Positions 8,919 through 19,140 of a stretch of DNA of 64,000 nucleotides are shown here, piece by piece. The stretch is from CALJFL01 sp039964455 (GTDB lineage Bacteria > Pseudomonadota > Gammaproteobacteria > Pseudomonadales > Halieaceae), in contig JBDVXK010000014.1 of assembly GCA_039964455.1 (NCBI GenBank), forward strand, positions 19,976-83,975, read 5' to 3'. Below the pieces are notes generated by a model. It saw only the letters and a program-made list of their open reading frames with translations. It had not been told where the DNA came from and ran no database searches. Each line of letters starts with the position of its first letter. Position 1 is the first letter of the stretch. Both the position numbers and the translations under genes were made by a program.

Positions 8919-11691
8919 CCACGTTCTCTTCACAACGGGCGCACAATGTGGGGTGCTTGGCACTACTACCCACTTCCGGTCGGCGATGCCAGCAACGCTC
9001 GCACTTCTCGTCCTCAGACACCTTCACGCCCAGACGCAAACTTTCCATATCAGTAACTGCTGCATCTGCGGGCGCTGTTTCCAGTGCCGCCAATTTTGCG
9101 CCTGAGGTAATCAGCACAAAGCGCAGCTCATCAGACAGTTCTGCCAGCAAAACCTCAAGCTCGGGGGAACAATACAGCGTGACCTCGGCATCCAGCGAAC
9201 CACGCAGTTCTCCCGCGGCACGCCGCGCTTCCATTTCCTTGTTCACCGCACTGCGCACGTCCATTACCTGCCGCCAGTAGTCACGGCCCATGGCCTCATC
9301 ACCGGCCAGTGAACCAAGGCCCGTATACCAGTGACTCAGCAAAACAGAGTGACTGTGATCGCCAGGCAGGTTCTCCCAGATTTCTTCAGCGGTGAAACTG
9401 AGTATCGGCGCTACCCAACGCACCAGCGCCTCGGCAATCAGGTACATCGCCGTCTGCGCGGAACGCCTGGCATGACTGTTGGCCTGGGTGGTGTACTGTC
9501 TGTCCTTGATCACGTCCAGATAGAAGCCACCCAGATCATTGGCACAAAAGTTATGCAGCTTGTGGTAAATCTGGTGGAACTGGTAGGCGTCATACGCCGC
9601 GATAATTTCGGTCTGCAGTTGCTCGGCCCGGTCCACCGCCCACTGATCCAATGACAGCATGTCGGCAAAGGGCAACGCGTCTTTCTCCGGATCAAAACCG
9701 TTCAGGTTCGACAACAAAAAGCGCGCAGTGTTACGAATGCGGCGATAGGAGTCAGCGGTGCGCTTGAATATTTCATCGCTCACTGCCAGCTCGCCACGAT
9801 AGTCTGTCGCCGCGATCCACAGGCGCAGCACATCGGCACCCAGATCGTTCATGACTTTCTTGGGCGCCACAATATTGCCCAGTGACTTGGACATCTTGCG
9901 GCCATCACCATCCACGGTAAAACCGTGAGTTAGCACCGTTTTATACGGGGCTTCCCCGTAAGCGCCTACGCCGGTTAACAGCGACGACTGGAACCAACCG
10001 CGATGTTGATCAGAGCCCTCAAGATACATATCGGCAGGAGCCTGCAGACCCTCGCGCTTGCGCAGTACACAGGCATGACTCACGCCGGAGTCGAACCACA
10101 CGTCCAGCGTGTCCGTAACCTTGTCGTAATTGACCGCGTCATCACCCAGCAACTCAGCGGGATCCAGATCGAACCAGGCGTCTACGCCGCCCTGCTCTAT
10201 GCGCTGGGCAACCTGCTCCATAAGCGCGGTAGTGTCGGGGTGCAGCTCTGCAGTCTCTTTATGAATGAACAAGGTGATGGGCACACCCCAGGTGCGCTGC
10301 CGCGAAATACACCAGTCTGGGCGACTGCTTAGCATCGCATCGATTCGCGCCCTGCCCCATTCCGGCAGCCACTCAACCGCTTCAACCTGCTCATTGGCGG
10401 CGGCTAACAATCCGTTTTGCGACATGCTGACAAACCACTGCGGTGTCGCCCGGAAAATGATCGGAGTTTTGTGGCGCCAGCAATGTGGGTAGCTGTGATC
10501 ATAAGCCTCGTCGTGCAGTAGCACACCGCGCTCGCGCAGCAATTCGATGATGTTGTCGTTGGCTTTTAATACATGCTGACCACCGAAAAATTCGGTGTCC
10601 TGCAGGTAAACGCCATTACCACCCACCGGGTTATACACCTCGATGCCGTACTGCTCACCCACAACAAAGTCGTCCTGACCGTGGGCAGGCGCTGTGTGCA
10701 CAGCGCCGGTTCCCGCCTCGGTGGTCACATGGTCACCCAGTATCACGGGGACCTGTCTGTCGAGGAAGGGGTGCTGCAGCAACTGATTTTCCAAGGCGGC
10801 ACCCTGACAGCGGCCCAGTATTTTGACTTCGCCCAAGCCAAAGCGCGTCACGCAAGATTCGGCGAGTTCCTCGGCCAGTAATAACGCACGACCATCACCC
10901 TCAACCAGCACATATTCCAGCGCAGGATTCAGGCTTACCGCCATACTCGCCGGTAATGTCCAGGGCGTGGTGGTCCAGATCGGGATGGCTATTTCACCAC
11001 TGTACTGGCTACCGCAGGCGGCATTAACAGCCGCCGGGTCTATAGCCGTATAGGCAACATCAATCGCCGGAGACACCTTGTCTGCGTACTCTACTTCTGC
11101 CTCGGCCAGAGCCGAACCACAATCCATACACCAGTGCACCGGCTTGAAACCCTTGTGCAGGTGTCCATTACTAACAATGCGCGACAGTGTGCGGACGATA
11201 TCCGCCTCGTACTCAAAATCCATAGTCAGGTAAGGGTTAGACCACTCGCCCAAGACACCCATGCGGATAAAGTCTTCCCGCTGACCATCAACCTGACGGG
11301 CGGCATACTCCCTACACTTCTGGCGGAATTCAGCCGGGGATATTTTTACCCCGGGCTTGCCGACCTTTTTCTCAACGTTAAGCTCGATAGGCAGGCCATG
11401 ACAATCCCAGCCTGGCACGTAGGGCGCATCGTAACCGTCAAGGGTGCGCGACTTGATGATGATGTCCTTGAGAATCTTATTAACCGCGTGGCCTATATGC
11501 AGGTCACCGTTGGCGTAAGGGGGCCCGTCATGCAGGATGAACTTCGGACGCCCGGCGCTGGCTTCGCGAATCTTTCCATAGAGGTCAATCTCCTGCCACT
11601 GCTTGAGCCGCTGGGGCTCACGCTGGGCCAGGCTGGCCTTCATCGGAAATGCCGTTTGCGGCAGATTAAGAGTGCTTTTGTAGTCGCTCAT
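8887..11691 (-). CDS. ileS: Isoleucyl-tRNA synthetase
   Basis: Class I aminoacyl-tRNA synthetase charging tRNA-Ile, 934 residues (close to the 938 of E. coli). The HIGH signature is at residues 65-68 (GDLHIGHAVNK). KMSKS lies in DGRKMSKSLGN near residue 600. The editing (CP1) domain is present between them. The C-terminus has the zinc finger with CERCWHR and CARCEEN pairs. It is 10 nt downstream of ribF and overlaps lspA. Bacterial-type IleS with a C-terminal zinc site; no sign of the mupirocin-resistant eukaryote-like form. Confidence 0.98.
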   Translation of the reverse strand: MSDYKSTLNLPQTAFPMKASLAQREPQRLKQWQEIDLYGKIREASAGRPKFILHDGPPYANGDLHIGHAVNKILKDIIIKSRTLDGYDAPYVPGWDCHGLPIELNVEKKVGKPGVKISPAEFRQKCREYAARQVDGQREDFIRMGVLGEWSNPYLTMDFEYEADIVRTLSRIVSNGHLHKGFKPVHWCMDCGSALAEAEVEYADKVSPAIDVAYTAIDPAAVNAACGSQYSGEIAIPIWTTTPWTLPASMAVSLNPALEYVLVEGDGRALLLAEELAESCVTRFGLGEVKILGRCQGAALENQLLQHPFLDRQVPVILGDHVTTEAGTGAVHTAPAHGQDDFVVGEQYGIEVYNPVGGNGVYLQDTEFFGGQHVLKANDNIIELLRERGVLLHDEAYDHSYPHCWRHKTPIIFRATPQWFVSMSQNGLLAAANEQVEAVEWLPEWGRARIDAMLSSRPDWCISRQRTWGVPITLFIHKETAELHPDTTALMEQVAQRIEQGGVDAWFDLDPAELLGDDAVNYDKVTDTLDVWFDSGVSHACVLRKREGLQAPADMYLEGSDQHRGWFQSSLLTGVGAYGEAPYKTVLTHGFTVDGDGRKMSKSLGNIVAPKKVMNDLGADVLRLWIAATDYRGELAVSDEIFKRTADSYRRIRNTARFLLSNLNGFDPEKDALPFADMLSLDQWAVDRAEQLQTEIIAAYDAYQFHQIYHKLHNFCANDLGGFYLDVIKDRQYTTQANSHARRSAQTAMYLIAEALVRWVAPILSFTAEEIWENLPGDHSHSVLLSHWYTGLGSLAGDEAMGRDYWRQVMDVRSAVNKEMEARRAAGELRGSLDAEVTLYCSPELEVLLAELSDELRFVLITSGAKLAALETAPADAAVTDMESLRLGVKVSEDEKCERCWHRRPEVGSSAKHPTLCARCEENVDGEGEQRHFA

Positions 11692-11701
11692 AGTCCGTCA
11701 G

Positions 11702-12646
11702 TTATCGTTGCGTTTCATTGTCTGCGAACCAGGTTCGCGTCGTATTTACATCGCGGAGGATATTTTCCTTAAGCTCCTCCAGCGACCCGAATTTCATCTC
11801 GTCCCGTAACTTGTGCCGGAACGTCACATCAATGCGTTTGCCATACAAGTCCACTTCACGATCCAGCAAATGCACCTCAAGATTGGCCTTGATGCTGTCA
11901 TTCACCGTGGGCCGCACGCCTACATTGGCCACACCCTGGGCGTCATTCAAACCAGCGCCATTTACCACCACCGCGTACACACCCGACAGGGCCGGCCGCA
12001 GCCTGTGCAATTCCATATTGGCTGTAGGCACGCCCAGTTCACGACCCAACTGGCGACCATAAACCACACGGCCTGTCATGCTATAGGGCCTGCCCAGTAG
12101 AGACTCTGCCAGCTCAAACTCACCCGCTGCCAGCACTTCCCGAATGCGGGTACTGCTCACCCGCTCGCCGTCGAGTTTTTCAGTGGCCGTTGGCACAGCA
12201 TCGTAACCGTAGCGCTGCCCCTCACTCTGAATGAAGTCGAAATCACCCTGGCGGTCATTGCCAAAACGAAAATCATCACCCAGCACGACATACTTCACGC
12301 CCAGACCGGCAACAAAAATATCGTCGACGAACTGCTGAGCGGACATGCTTCGCAAGCGCTCGTTAAAACGAATACGTAACACCCTATCCACGCCCAGGTT
12401 CCGCAAGGCAATAAACTTCTCGCGAAAGCTCATCAAACGGGCCGGCGCTTTCAGCGGCGCCAGGTACTCGCGTGGCAACGGCTCAAATACAATCACCACC
12501 GAGGGCAGTGATAACTCACGGGCCTTGGTTTGCAGGTGACCAATCACCGCCTGGTGGCCGTGGTGCACCCCATCGAAGGCACCCAGAGTCACCACGCAAC
12601 CGCGGTGTCTGGGCCGCAAGTTGTGTAGGCCGCGGATCAGCTCCAT
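11702..12646 (-). CDS. ribF: Bifunctional riboflavin kinase/FAD synthetase
   Basis: Makes FMN from riboflavin and FAD from FMN. 314 residues. The N-terminal nucleotidyltransferase domain shows LGAFDGVHHGHQAVI (about residues 21-35) and the segment EKLDGERVSSTRIREVL. The C-terminal kinase domain starts near GRPYSMTGRVVYG and holds the PTAN motif and the YAVVV strand. It lies 111 nt downstream of murJ and 10 nt upstream of ileS. The murJ-ribF-ileS order matches Pseudomonas. FAD demand in this genome region is notable, since four acyl-CoA dehydrogenases are encoded further right. Confidence 0.96.
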   Translation of the reverse strand: MELIRGLHNLRPRHRGCVVTLGAFDGVHHGHQAVIGHLQTKARELSLPSVVIVFEPLPREYLAPLKAPARLMSFREKFIALRNLGVDRVLRIRFNERLRSMSAQQFVDDIFVAGLGVKYVVLGDDFRFGNDRQGDFDFIQSEGQRYGYDAVPTATEKLDGERVSSTRIREVLAAGEFELAESLLGRPYSMTGRVVYGRQLGRELGVPTANMELHRLRPALSGVYAVVVNGAGLNDAQGVANVGVRPTVNDSIKANLEVHLLDREVDLYGKRIDVTFRHKLRDEMKFGSLEELKENILRDVNTTRTWFADNETQR

Positions 12647-12757
12647 TGGAGGAAAGGCACTCAGTCAGACCAAACGCTGAAGTATAGCGAAATAGCGCAC
12701 GCGGGCCTATGGCAAGGGGGCGTCACAAACTGTGAAAATCACACGCTGAAGAAGCGA

Positions 12758-14350
12758 TCAACTTGCGTGACGCGGGCCGCGCAAGTGAGACAGGCGAGTA
12801 CCCAGCAACAGGTGCAAACCGACATAAACCCCAACACCTGCTCCACAGACCAATAGAATCTGCATCGCCCGCTGTGTCCAGTCCCAGGCCAGCCAGACGC
12901 TATTGTCGGGTACCAGCCATACAACAACCAGCGCCATGCCCGCGGTCGCGGCCAGCAGCCGCCCACTGTAGATACCCCAACCCGGCTGGAACCGGAATAC
13001 CCCTTCACGACGTAGGCCGCGGAACAGCAAACCGGCATTTAGATAGGCTGCCACGCTGGTGGCAAGCGCCAAACCAACGTGGCCCACGTTGTAGAAATAC
13101 ATCAACGGCAGCACGAACAGCAGGTTGAGCACCATATTGGCCACCATCGCCTTAATACCAATGGATACCGGCGTCATCATATCCTTGCGGGCGTAGAACC
13201 CCGGCGCTAATACCTTGATCAGCATAAAGGCCGCCAGCCCCAGGCTATAAGCCCGCAGGCTCAGCGCTGCCATATCGACATCGCCCGGGGTTAATGCCCC
13301 GTACTGAAACAGTGTGATGAGGATTGGCTCGGCCAGCAGCAACAGGGCCAATGCCGCCGGTACCGCAATCAGTAACACCGAGCGCACCGCCCAATCCAGG
13401 GTGGTGGCGAACTGCTCACCGCGAGCGGCAGCATTATGGGCCGACAGGTTGGGCAGGATAACCGTGGCAATGGCGATGCCGAAAACGCCCAGCGGTAGCT
13501 CGGTCAGTCGATCCGAGTAATACAGCCAGGAAACACTGCCCGTGGGCAGAAACGAGGCAAGCACGGTATCCAGCAGCAGGTTGATTTGGCTGACCGAGAC
13601 GCCAAACAGTGCTGGGACCATCAATTTGAGAATGCGCCGCACGCCCTCGTCACGGGTATCCCATACGGGCCGCGGCACCAAATCCAGTCGATAAAGCGAA
13701 GGCAACTGGAACAGCAACTGAATGATGCCCGCCAGAAACACACCCCAGGCCAGCGCGAATACCGGCTCATCGAAATATGGCGCTGCAACGGTGGCGGAGG
13801 CGATCAAAGACAGGTTAAGAAACACGGGGGTAAATGCGGGTACGGCAAAGCGGCCATAACTGTTGAGAATCGCCCCGCAAAAACCGGTCATGGAGATCAG
13901 CATCAGGTAGGGAAACGTCACCCGGATCAATTCCACGGTGAGCTGGTATTTTTCAGGCTGACTGACAAAGCCCGGGGCAAATACGGCGGTGACCACCGGT
14001 GCCGCCAGAATAATTAACCCGGTCAAAACAATCAGGGTGCCGCCCAGCACACCGGCAACGCGGTTAATCAGGTGCTTAACCGCCTCAACACTGCCCTCTT
14101 CCTTGTAGTCCGCCAATACCGGCACAAAGGCCTGGGCAAACGCACCCTCGGCAAACAGACGGCGCAAGAAGTTGGGTATTTTGAAGGCCACAAAGAAGGC
14201 GTCGGCATTGGCACTGGCGCCAACAAAACCGGCGATAACAACGTCGCGAATCAACCCCAGCACCCGGGACATCATGGTCATGGCGCCAACCACGGCGCTG
14301 GAGCGCAACAGGCCCCTCCCGCCAGATTTTTCCGATTGAGTCTCAGTCAT
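12758..14350 (-). CDS. murJ: Lipid II flippase MurJ
   Basis: Inner-membrane flippase of the MVF/MOP family, which moves lipid II across the membrane for peptidoglycan synthesis. 530 residues with about fourteen hydrophobic segments. The N-terminal SAVVGAMTMMSRVLGLIRDVVIA block and the EGAFAQAFVPVLADY motif are diagnostic. Further conserved segments include GVFGIAIATVILP and APGFYARKDMMTPV. It begins 9 nt after nudF, which places it in a pyrB-nudF-murJ string. In Pseudomonas the gene upstream of murJ is instead rpsT on the opposite strand, so the upstream context differs here. Confidence 0.96.
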   Translation of the reverse strand: MTETQSEKSGGRGLLRSSAVVGAMTMMSRVLGLIRDVVIAGFVGASANADAFFVAFKIPNFLRRLFAEGAFAQAFVPVLADYKEEGSVEAVKHLINRVAGVLGGTLIVLTGLIILAAPVVTAVFAPGFVSQPEKYQLTVELIRVTFPYLMLISMTGFCGAILNSYGRFAVPAFTPVFLNLSLIASATVAAPYFDEPVFALAWGVFLAGIIQLLFQLPSLYRLDLVPRPVWDTRDEGVRRILKLMVPALFGVSVSQINLLLDTVLASFLPTGSVSWLYYSDRLTELPLGVFGIAIATVILPNLSAHNAAARGEQFATTLDWAVRSVLLIAVPAALALLLLAEPILITLFQYGALTPGDVDMAALSLRAYSLGLAAFMLIKVLAPGFYARKDMMTPVSIGIKAMVANMVLNLLFVLPLMYFYNVGHVGLALATSVAAYLNAGLLFRGLRREGVFRFQPGWGIYSGRLLAATAGMALVVVWLVPDNSVWLAWDWTQRAMQILLVCGAGVGVYVGLHLLLGTRLSHLRGPRHAS

Positions 14351-14359
14351 GATGAGCGC

Positions 14360-14977
14360 TCAAGACCAACGCCTGCGTAAATCGTCGCCGTGAATCTGCA
14401 GCCATTGCAGGGCGATCAGGGTGTGACCGTTGGGGATTTGATCGGCTGCCAATAAGGCAAGTGCTTCCTGCCGGCTGACAGAGTGCACCAGAATATCTTC
14501 ACCCTCGGTGGCAAGGCCGTGCACTGCACCGATACCAGCACTACTCACTCGGCCACAGAACAAGCGCACCTGTTCCGTGCAGGCGCCAGCGCTGGGAAAC
14601 ACGGTGGCAATCGGAGCCAGTTCGGACAACTCGCAGTTGGCCTCCTCCTTCGCTTCGCGGTGCACAACATCTTCGTCACTTTCCCCCGCTTCCACCACAC
14701 CGGCGATCAACTCAAGCATCCATGGGCTTTGCTCACCACGCAGTGCCCCGGGGCGAAACTGCTCCACGAGTACCAAGCTGTCCGTTATGGGGTCGTAGGG
14801 TAGAACCCCCACGGCGTCGCCGCGCTCGAAAATCTCTCTAGTCAGGGGATCGCTCCAGCCACCGGCAAAACACCGGTGTTGCAGCGTCAACTTGCGCACC
14901 GCAAAGTGACCGTCGTAGGCAGGCTCAGAGCTCAGCACGCGCACGTCCTGGGCGCCAAACGTGAGGGAAAATACCAT
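14360..14977 (-). CDS. nudF: ADP-ribose pyrophosphatase, Nudix family
   Basis: Hydrolyses ADP-ribose to AMP and ribose 5-phosphate. 205 residues, near the 209 of E. coli NudF. A Nudix box is visible as GVVEAGE...REAKEE, with Ala-Asn where the usual box has x-Gly. The segments VLVEQFRPGALR and PSAGACTEQVRLFCGRV are typical of the ADP-ribose subgroup. The ATG shares one base with the pyrB stop (TGATG). Substrate is inferred from the family; other nucleoside-diphosphate sugars are possible. Confidence 0.9.
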   Translation of the reverse strand: MVFSLTFGAQDVRVLSSEPAYDGHFAVRKLTLQHRCFAGGWSDPLTREIFERGDAVGVLPYDPITDSLVLVEQFRPGALRGEQSPWMLELIAGVVEAGESDEDVVHREAKEEANCELSELAPIATVFPSAGACTEQVRLFCGRVSSAGIGAVHGLATEGEDILVHSVSRQEALALLAADQIPNGHTLIALQWLQIHGDDLRRRWS

Positions 14978-15990
14978 CAGAAGCGACCGGCGGTGTACCA
15001 GTTCACATCGCGGGCATGATCATCCACCTGGTCGACCACATCCAGCACCAGTGCAAACAATGCCATGCGAACCAGCACGCCGTTGTCGGTCTGGCGGAAA
15101 ATCGCCAGATTGGGGTTGTCATTAAGGTCGTCATCCAGTTCCCGGGCGCTATCGCGCGAGTCCCTGGGCAAGGGGTGCATAATCACGGTGTTCGGTTCAC
15201 AGTTGCGGGTATACACACTCTGGTTCAGCCTGAAACGGCCGCGGTAAAGATCGGCCTCCTCCTGGCTATTGAAGCGTTCTTCCTGGATGCGGGTGGAGTA
15301 GACAATGTCGACATGAGCGATGCTGGCCTCCAACTCGTCGGATTCCACCACCGTATGCCCCGCCGCCCGCAATGCTTCAACAATCTCGCCGGGCATGGAC
15401 AGTGCGTCTGGCGAGACCAGCACCACCTGCACCTTGTCGAACAGGCACAATAATTTACACAGGGAATGCACAGTGCGGCCGTGGCGCAAGTCGCCGACCA
15501 TGGCAATGCGCACATTGTCGAGACCAGCGCCGCGATCGGCCAACTCGCTCTTGATGGTGTAGAGATCCAAAAGCGCCTGGCTAGGATGTTCATTACTGCC
15601 GTCACCGCCATTAAGCACCGGCACCCGGCTGGCCGCCGCAAACTCGCTGACAGAACCACTGGCCGGATGACGCATGGCAATCACATCGGAGTAACCGCTG
15701 AGCACACGGGCGGTATCGTACAGAGACTCGCCCTTGGCAATAGCCGAGTTCTCGATACCGGTAGTTTCTCGCACCTCGCCGCCCAACAGGTTGAAGGCAC
15801 TGCCAAAGCTAACCCGGGTACGGGTACTGGGTTCGAAAAACATGGAACCGAGAATGGCGCCATCCAACACCTTGGTGATTCGGCGGCGGCGCGCGTAGGG
15901 CTCCATCTGGTCAGCTACGGCAAAGATGCGCTCCACATCAGCCCGCTCGAACTGATTCACGGAGAGGATATGACTACCGGCAAATTGCAC
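14977..15990 (-). CDS. pyrB: Aspartate carbamoyltransferase catalytic subunit
   Basis: Second step of pyrimidine synthesis: carbamoyl phosphate plus aspartate to carbamoyl aspartate. 337 residues. The carbamoyl phosphate site is FFEPSTRTRVSFGSA (about residues 52-66), and HPSQALLDLYTI and the C-terminal MHPLPRDSRD block are present. No pyrI or dihydroorotase-like gene is adjacent. Upstream lie 104 nt without a gene before sbcB, so this is probably the first gene of the pyrB-nudF-murJ run. No leader-type attenuator was obvious. Confidence 0.95.
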   Translation of the reverse strand: MQFAGSHILSVNQFERADVERIFAVADQMEPYARRRRITKVLDGAILGSMFFEPSTRTRVSFGSAFNLLGGEVRETTGIENSAIAKGESLYDTARVLSGYSDVIAMRHPASGSVSEFAAASRVPVLNGGDGSNEHPSQALLDLYTIKSELADRGAGLDNVRIAMVGDLRHGRTVHSLCKLLCLFDKVQVVLVSPDALSMPGEIVEALRAAGHTVVESDELEASIAHVDIVYSTRIQEERFNSQEEADLYRGRFRLNQSVYTRNCEPNTVIMHPLPRDSRDSARELDDDLNDNPNLAIFRQTDNGVLVRMALFALVLDVVDQVDDHARDVNWYTAGRF

Positions 15991-16094
15991 GCGCTGCTTC
16001 TCCAGGTCTGGTGGCGCCAGGCCACAGGTTCAGATTGACCGTATTATACGATTGTGTAACTGCCCTGCCCATGTGGCGTAATACCGAAAGCCAC

Positions 16095-17543
16095 TCAGGA
16101 CAACAGGCTGTCGCCATACTCCAGCAGCCGATCCAACACTGCCTTTTTTTCGACTGTCAGAGTGTCATCGGCCTGCAGTGCTTCGATCAGTGCATGGAAT
16201 TCCTCCATGCAAATACTGGCGCCTGCTTCGGGCTCTGTCAGCCGTTGAAAGCGATACTCTTCCCACTGGGCACGCTCTTCCGCGGAAAGCGTTTCCGGGT
16301 AGTTGCGAGCACGATAGCGGTAGAGCATTTCCGGCAGCCGCGCATCCTCAAACACAAACGACTGCTCGCCCAACGACTCGGGCTCGGCTGCTTGCACCTG
16401 TTCCATGATGCGCTTGTCAGCAGCGGAGAAAAAGCCGCCGCCGTAGAGCATCCTGTCGGGGTCAACGATGGGCTCATATTTGCGGCCGGTGTACACCGCC
16501 TGCATCTTCTTTTCAAACGCTTGCGGATCGCGCCCGCGCTGTTCACGCAAGGCTGCAAGATGCTTCCGGCAAACCTCGCCACTGATTCCCAGGCGTTCGG
16601 CGGTCGCAGGATCAGCCATTTTGGCGGTCACCAATATCGGACAGCGATTAATATGCAGTGTTTTCAGGCCAGGGCGTTCCACCCCCTCTGGTAAATCGGC
16701 TGTACGCGTATAAAGATGCTCGGCGATTTCGGCGACCGACAGTTCAAACAACTGTGTGGGATCCGCACTGAGGTCGTAGCAGATCACCTCGTTGCGGTTA
16801 TCCGGATGCATGGCCAGAGGAACGATGAGCGCAATGTTGTGCCTGGCAGCGCCAAACATCCCGGAAACATGTAGCACAGGCTTCATCGCTACAATATCAA
16901 GCTGCTCTAACACCGCCTTCTTACCACGATGATTGAGCACATAGTCATAGAGCTTGGGCTGCCTTTCCCGGATAAGGCCAGCCATGGCGATAGTGGCATG
17001 CACATCTGACAAGGCATCGTGGGCCGCTTCATGGCTGATGCCGTTGGCGCGGGTCAGTTCCTCCAGCTTGAAGCTGGGCAGACCGTCTTCCCGTAGGGGC
17101 CACTCTATCCCGTCGGGGCGCAGCGCATAGGTGGCGCGCACCATATCGATAATATCCCAGCGGGAATTGCCGTTTTGCCACTCGCGGGCATAAGGGTCAT
17201 AGAAATTGCGGTACAAGGTGTAGCGGGTGATCTCATCATCAAAGCGCAGGGAGTTGTAACCCACTCCACAGGTACCCGGCTGCGCCAACTCCGCATGAAT
17301 CTGCTGGATAAATTCGCACTCGGGCATACCCTCTTCCAGCGCCTGCTGAGGGGTTATGCCAGTTACCAGGCAGGCTTGCGGATGGGGTAGAAAATCATTG
17401 GCGGGTGTGGCAAATATCACCAGCGGCTCGCCAATAATGTTCAGGTCAAAGTCAGTGCGAATACCGGCGAACTGTACCGGCCGATCACGAGAGGGATCGG
17501 CACCAAAGGTTTCGTAGTCGTGCCAGTAAAAGGTATCAGACAA
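16095..17543 (-). CDS. sbcB: Exodeoxyribonuclease I
   Basis: Single-strand 3'-5' DNA exonuclease that works in recombination and mismatch repair. A DEDDh nuclease: the first motif is HDYETFG and the last is HEAAHDALSDVHATIA. The SH3-like and C-terminal ExoI regions follow, with RYRARNYPETL near the end. I favour a TTG start at 17543 (482 residues). It gives six residues before HDYETFG, close to known ExoI proteins. An open frame continues to 17618 but would overlap fumarase by 83 nt and adds a non-conserved basic tail. The TTG has only a poorly spaced GGAG, so the start is uncertain. Confidence 0.9.
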   Translation of the reverse strand: MSDTFYWHDYETFGADPSRDRPVQFAGIRTDFDLNIIGEPLVIFATPANDFLPHPQACLVTGITPQQALEEGMPECEFIQQIHAELAQPGTCGVGYNSLRFDDEITRYTLYRNFYDPYAREWQNGNSRWDIIDMVRATYALRPDGIEWPLREDGLPSFKLEELTRANGISHEAAHDALSDVHATIAMAGLIRERQPKLYDYVLNHRGKKAVLEQLDIVAMKPVLHVSGMFGAARHNIALIVPLAMHPDNRNEVICYDLSADPTQLFELSVAEIAEHLYTRTADLPEGVERPGLKTLHINRCPILVTAKMADPATAERLGISGEVCRKHLAALREQRGRDPQAFEKKMQAVYTGRKYEPIVDPDRMLYGGGFFSAADKRIMEQVQAAEPESLGEQSFVFEDARLPEMLYRYRARNYPETLSAEERAQWEEYRFQRLTEPEAGASICMEEFHALIEALQADDTLTVEKKAVLDRLLEYGDSLLS

Positions 17544-19059
17544 GCTCCAGGGCCTGCTCTTCAATTTTGGCCTGCCAGATTTTCGGACCGATCTCATGCA
17601 CCGAGGTACCGCGGGCATCTACTGCCACACTTACCGGCATGTCTTTCACTTCAAACTCGTAAATGGCCTCCATGCCCAGCTCGGGGAAAGCCACAACCTT
17701 CGCGTTGGTGATCGCCTTCGACACCAGGTAGGCTGCGCCGCCAACGGCCATCAGGTACACCGCTTTGTGTTTCTTGATGGCTTCGATACCCGTTGGGCCA
17801 CGCTCCGCTTTACCGATCATGCCAAGCAGGCCGGTTTGCTCCAGAATAAAGTCGGTGAACTTGTCCATGCGGGTTGAAGTCGTCGGACCAGCCGGACCCA
17901 CCACCTCGTCACGAACAGGATCAACCGGGCCCACGTAGTAGATAAAGCGGCCCTTGAGATCTACCTCGGCGGGCAAGCCCTCGCCGGAGTCGATCAACTC
18001 TTTCATTTTCTTATGGGCCGCGTCGCGCCCGGTAAGCATCTTGCCCGACAACAGAACCGTGTCGCCCGGCTGCCATGTGGCGGCTTCTTCCGGCGTTACG
18101 GTGTCGAGGTTAACCCGGCGCACTTGCTCCCCTACCTCCCAGGTAATATCGGGCCAGTCGTCCAGGTTAGGCGGTGTCTGCAGCGCCGGGCCTTCGCCAT
18201 CAAGAACGAAGTGCGCGTGGCGCGTGGCGGCACAATTGGGAATCATGGCCACCGGCAGCGAAGCTGCATGGGTGGGGTAATCCATAATCTTCACATCCAT
18301 CACAGTGGTGAGCCCGCCCAATCCCTGGGCACCAATGCCCAACTTGTTCACCGCGTCCATAATCTCCAGCCGCAGCTCCTCGGCCCGGTTGGAGGGGCCG
18401 CGCTCACGCAGCTCGTGTATATCGATAGGCTCCATCAGGGATTCCTTGGCCATTACTGCCGCCTTCTCGGCGGTGCCTCCAATCCCGATACCCAACATAC
18501 CTGGGGGGCACCAGCCGGCACCCATGGTGGGAACCGTTTTTACTACCCAGTCGACGATGCTATCCGAGGGATTAAGCATCACCATCTTCGACTTGTTTTC
18601 CGAACCGCCGCCCTTGGCCGCGACCTGCACATCCACCGTATCGCCAGCTACAACTTCCATGTGAATCACGGCAGGCGTATTGTCTTTGGTATTGCGGCGA
18701 GCGCCAGCCGGGTCTTCCAGGATTGAAGCCCTGAGCACGTTATCAGGATGGGTATAGGCTCTGCGAACACCCTCATTGACCATATCCGACACCGACAAGG
18801 TCGCATCCCACTGCACATCCATGCCTATTTTGAGGAACACGGTGACGATGCCCGTATCCTGGCAGATGGGACGGTGACCCTCGGCGCACATGCGCGAGTT
18901 GATAAGAATCTGAGCCATGGCGTCTTTCGCGGCCGGGTTCAGCTCTCGCTCGTAGGCCTGGTGTACGGCCTGCACAAAGTCGACCGGATGGTAGTAAGAA
19001 ATAAACTGCAGCGCGTCGGCTACGCTGTCGATAAAGTCGTCCTGGCGAATGACGGTCAT
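17536..19059 (-). CDS. Class I (iron-sulfur) fumarate hydratase
   Basis: TCA-cycle enzyme interconverting fumarate and malate with an oxygen-sensitive [4Fe-4S] cluster. 507 residues with fused alpha and beta parts. Cluster-region cysteines are in RPICQDTGIV, GAGWCPPGMLG and IPNCAATRHAHF. The beta part has LLSGKMLTGRDAAHKKM and the YYVGPVDP block. This matches FumA/FumB rather than the unrelated class II FumC. The final bases overlap the presumed sbcB start. 81 nt without a gene separate it from the next gene upstream. Anaerobic versus aerobic use cannot be judged from sequence. Confidence 0.95.
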   Translation of the reverse strand: MTVIRQDDFIDSVADALQFISYYHPVDFVQAVHQAYERELNPAAKDAMAQILINSRMCAEGHRPICQDTGIVTVFLKIGMDVQWDATLSVSDMVNEGVRRAYTHPDNVLRASILEDPAGARRNTKDNTPAVIHMEVVAGDTVDVQVAAKGGGSENKSKMVMLNPSDSIVDWVVKTVPTMGAGWCPPGMLGIGIGGTAEKAAVMAKESLMEPIDIHELRERGPSNRAEELRLEIMDAVNKLGIGAQGLGGLTTVMDVKIMDYPTHAASLPVAMIPNCAATRHAHFVLDGEGPALQTPPNLDDWPDITWEVGEQVRRVNLDTVTPEEAATWQPGDTVLLSGKMLTGRDAAHKKMKELIDSGEGLPAEVDLKGRFIYYVGPVDPVRDEVVGPAGPTTSTRMDKFTDFILEQTGLLGMIGKAERGPTGIEAIKKHKAVYLMAVGGAAYLVSKAITNAKVVAFPELGMEAIYEFEVKDMPVSVAVDARGTSVHEIGPKIWQAKIEEQALELV

Positions 19060-19140
19060 GCTGGAAATCCTTGCTGCGGAGGTAACAAATGGGGCGCATT
19101 ATACACCCCGGTGGGAAACGAATCAGGCCTCAGCACTAGC

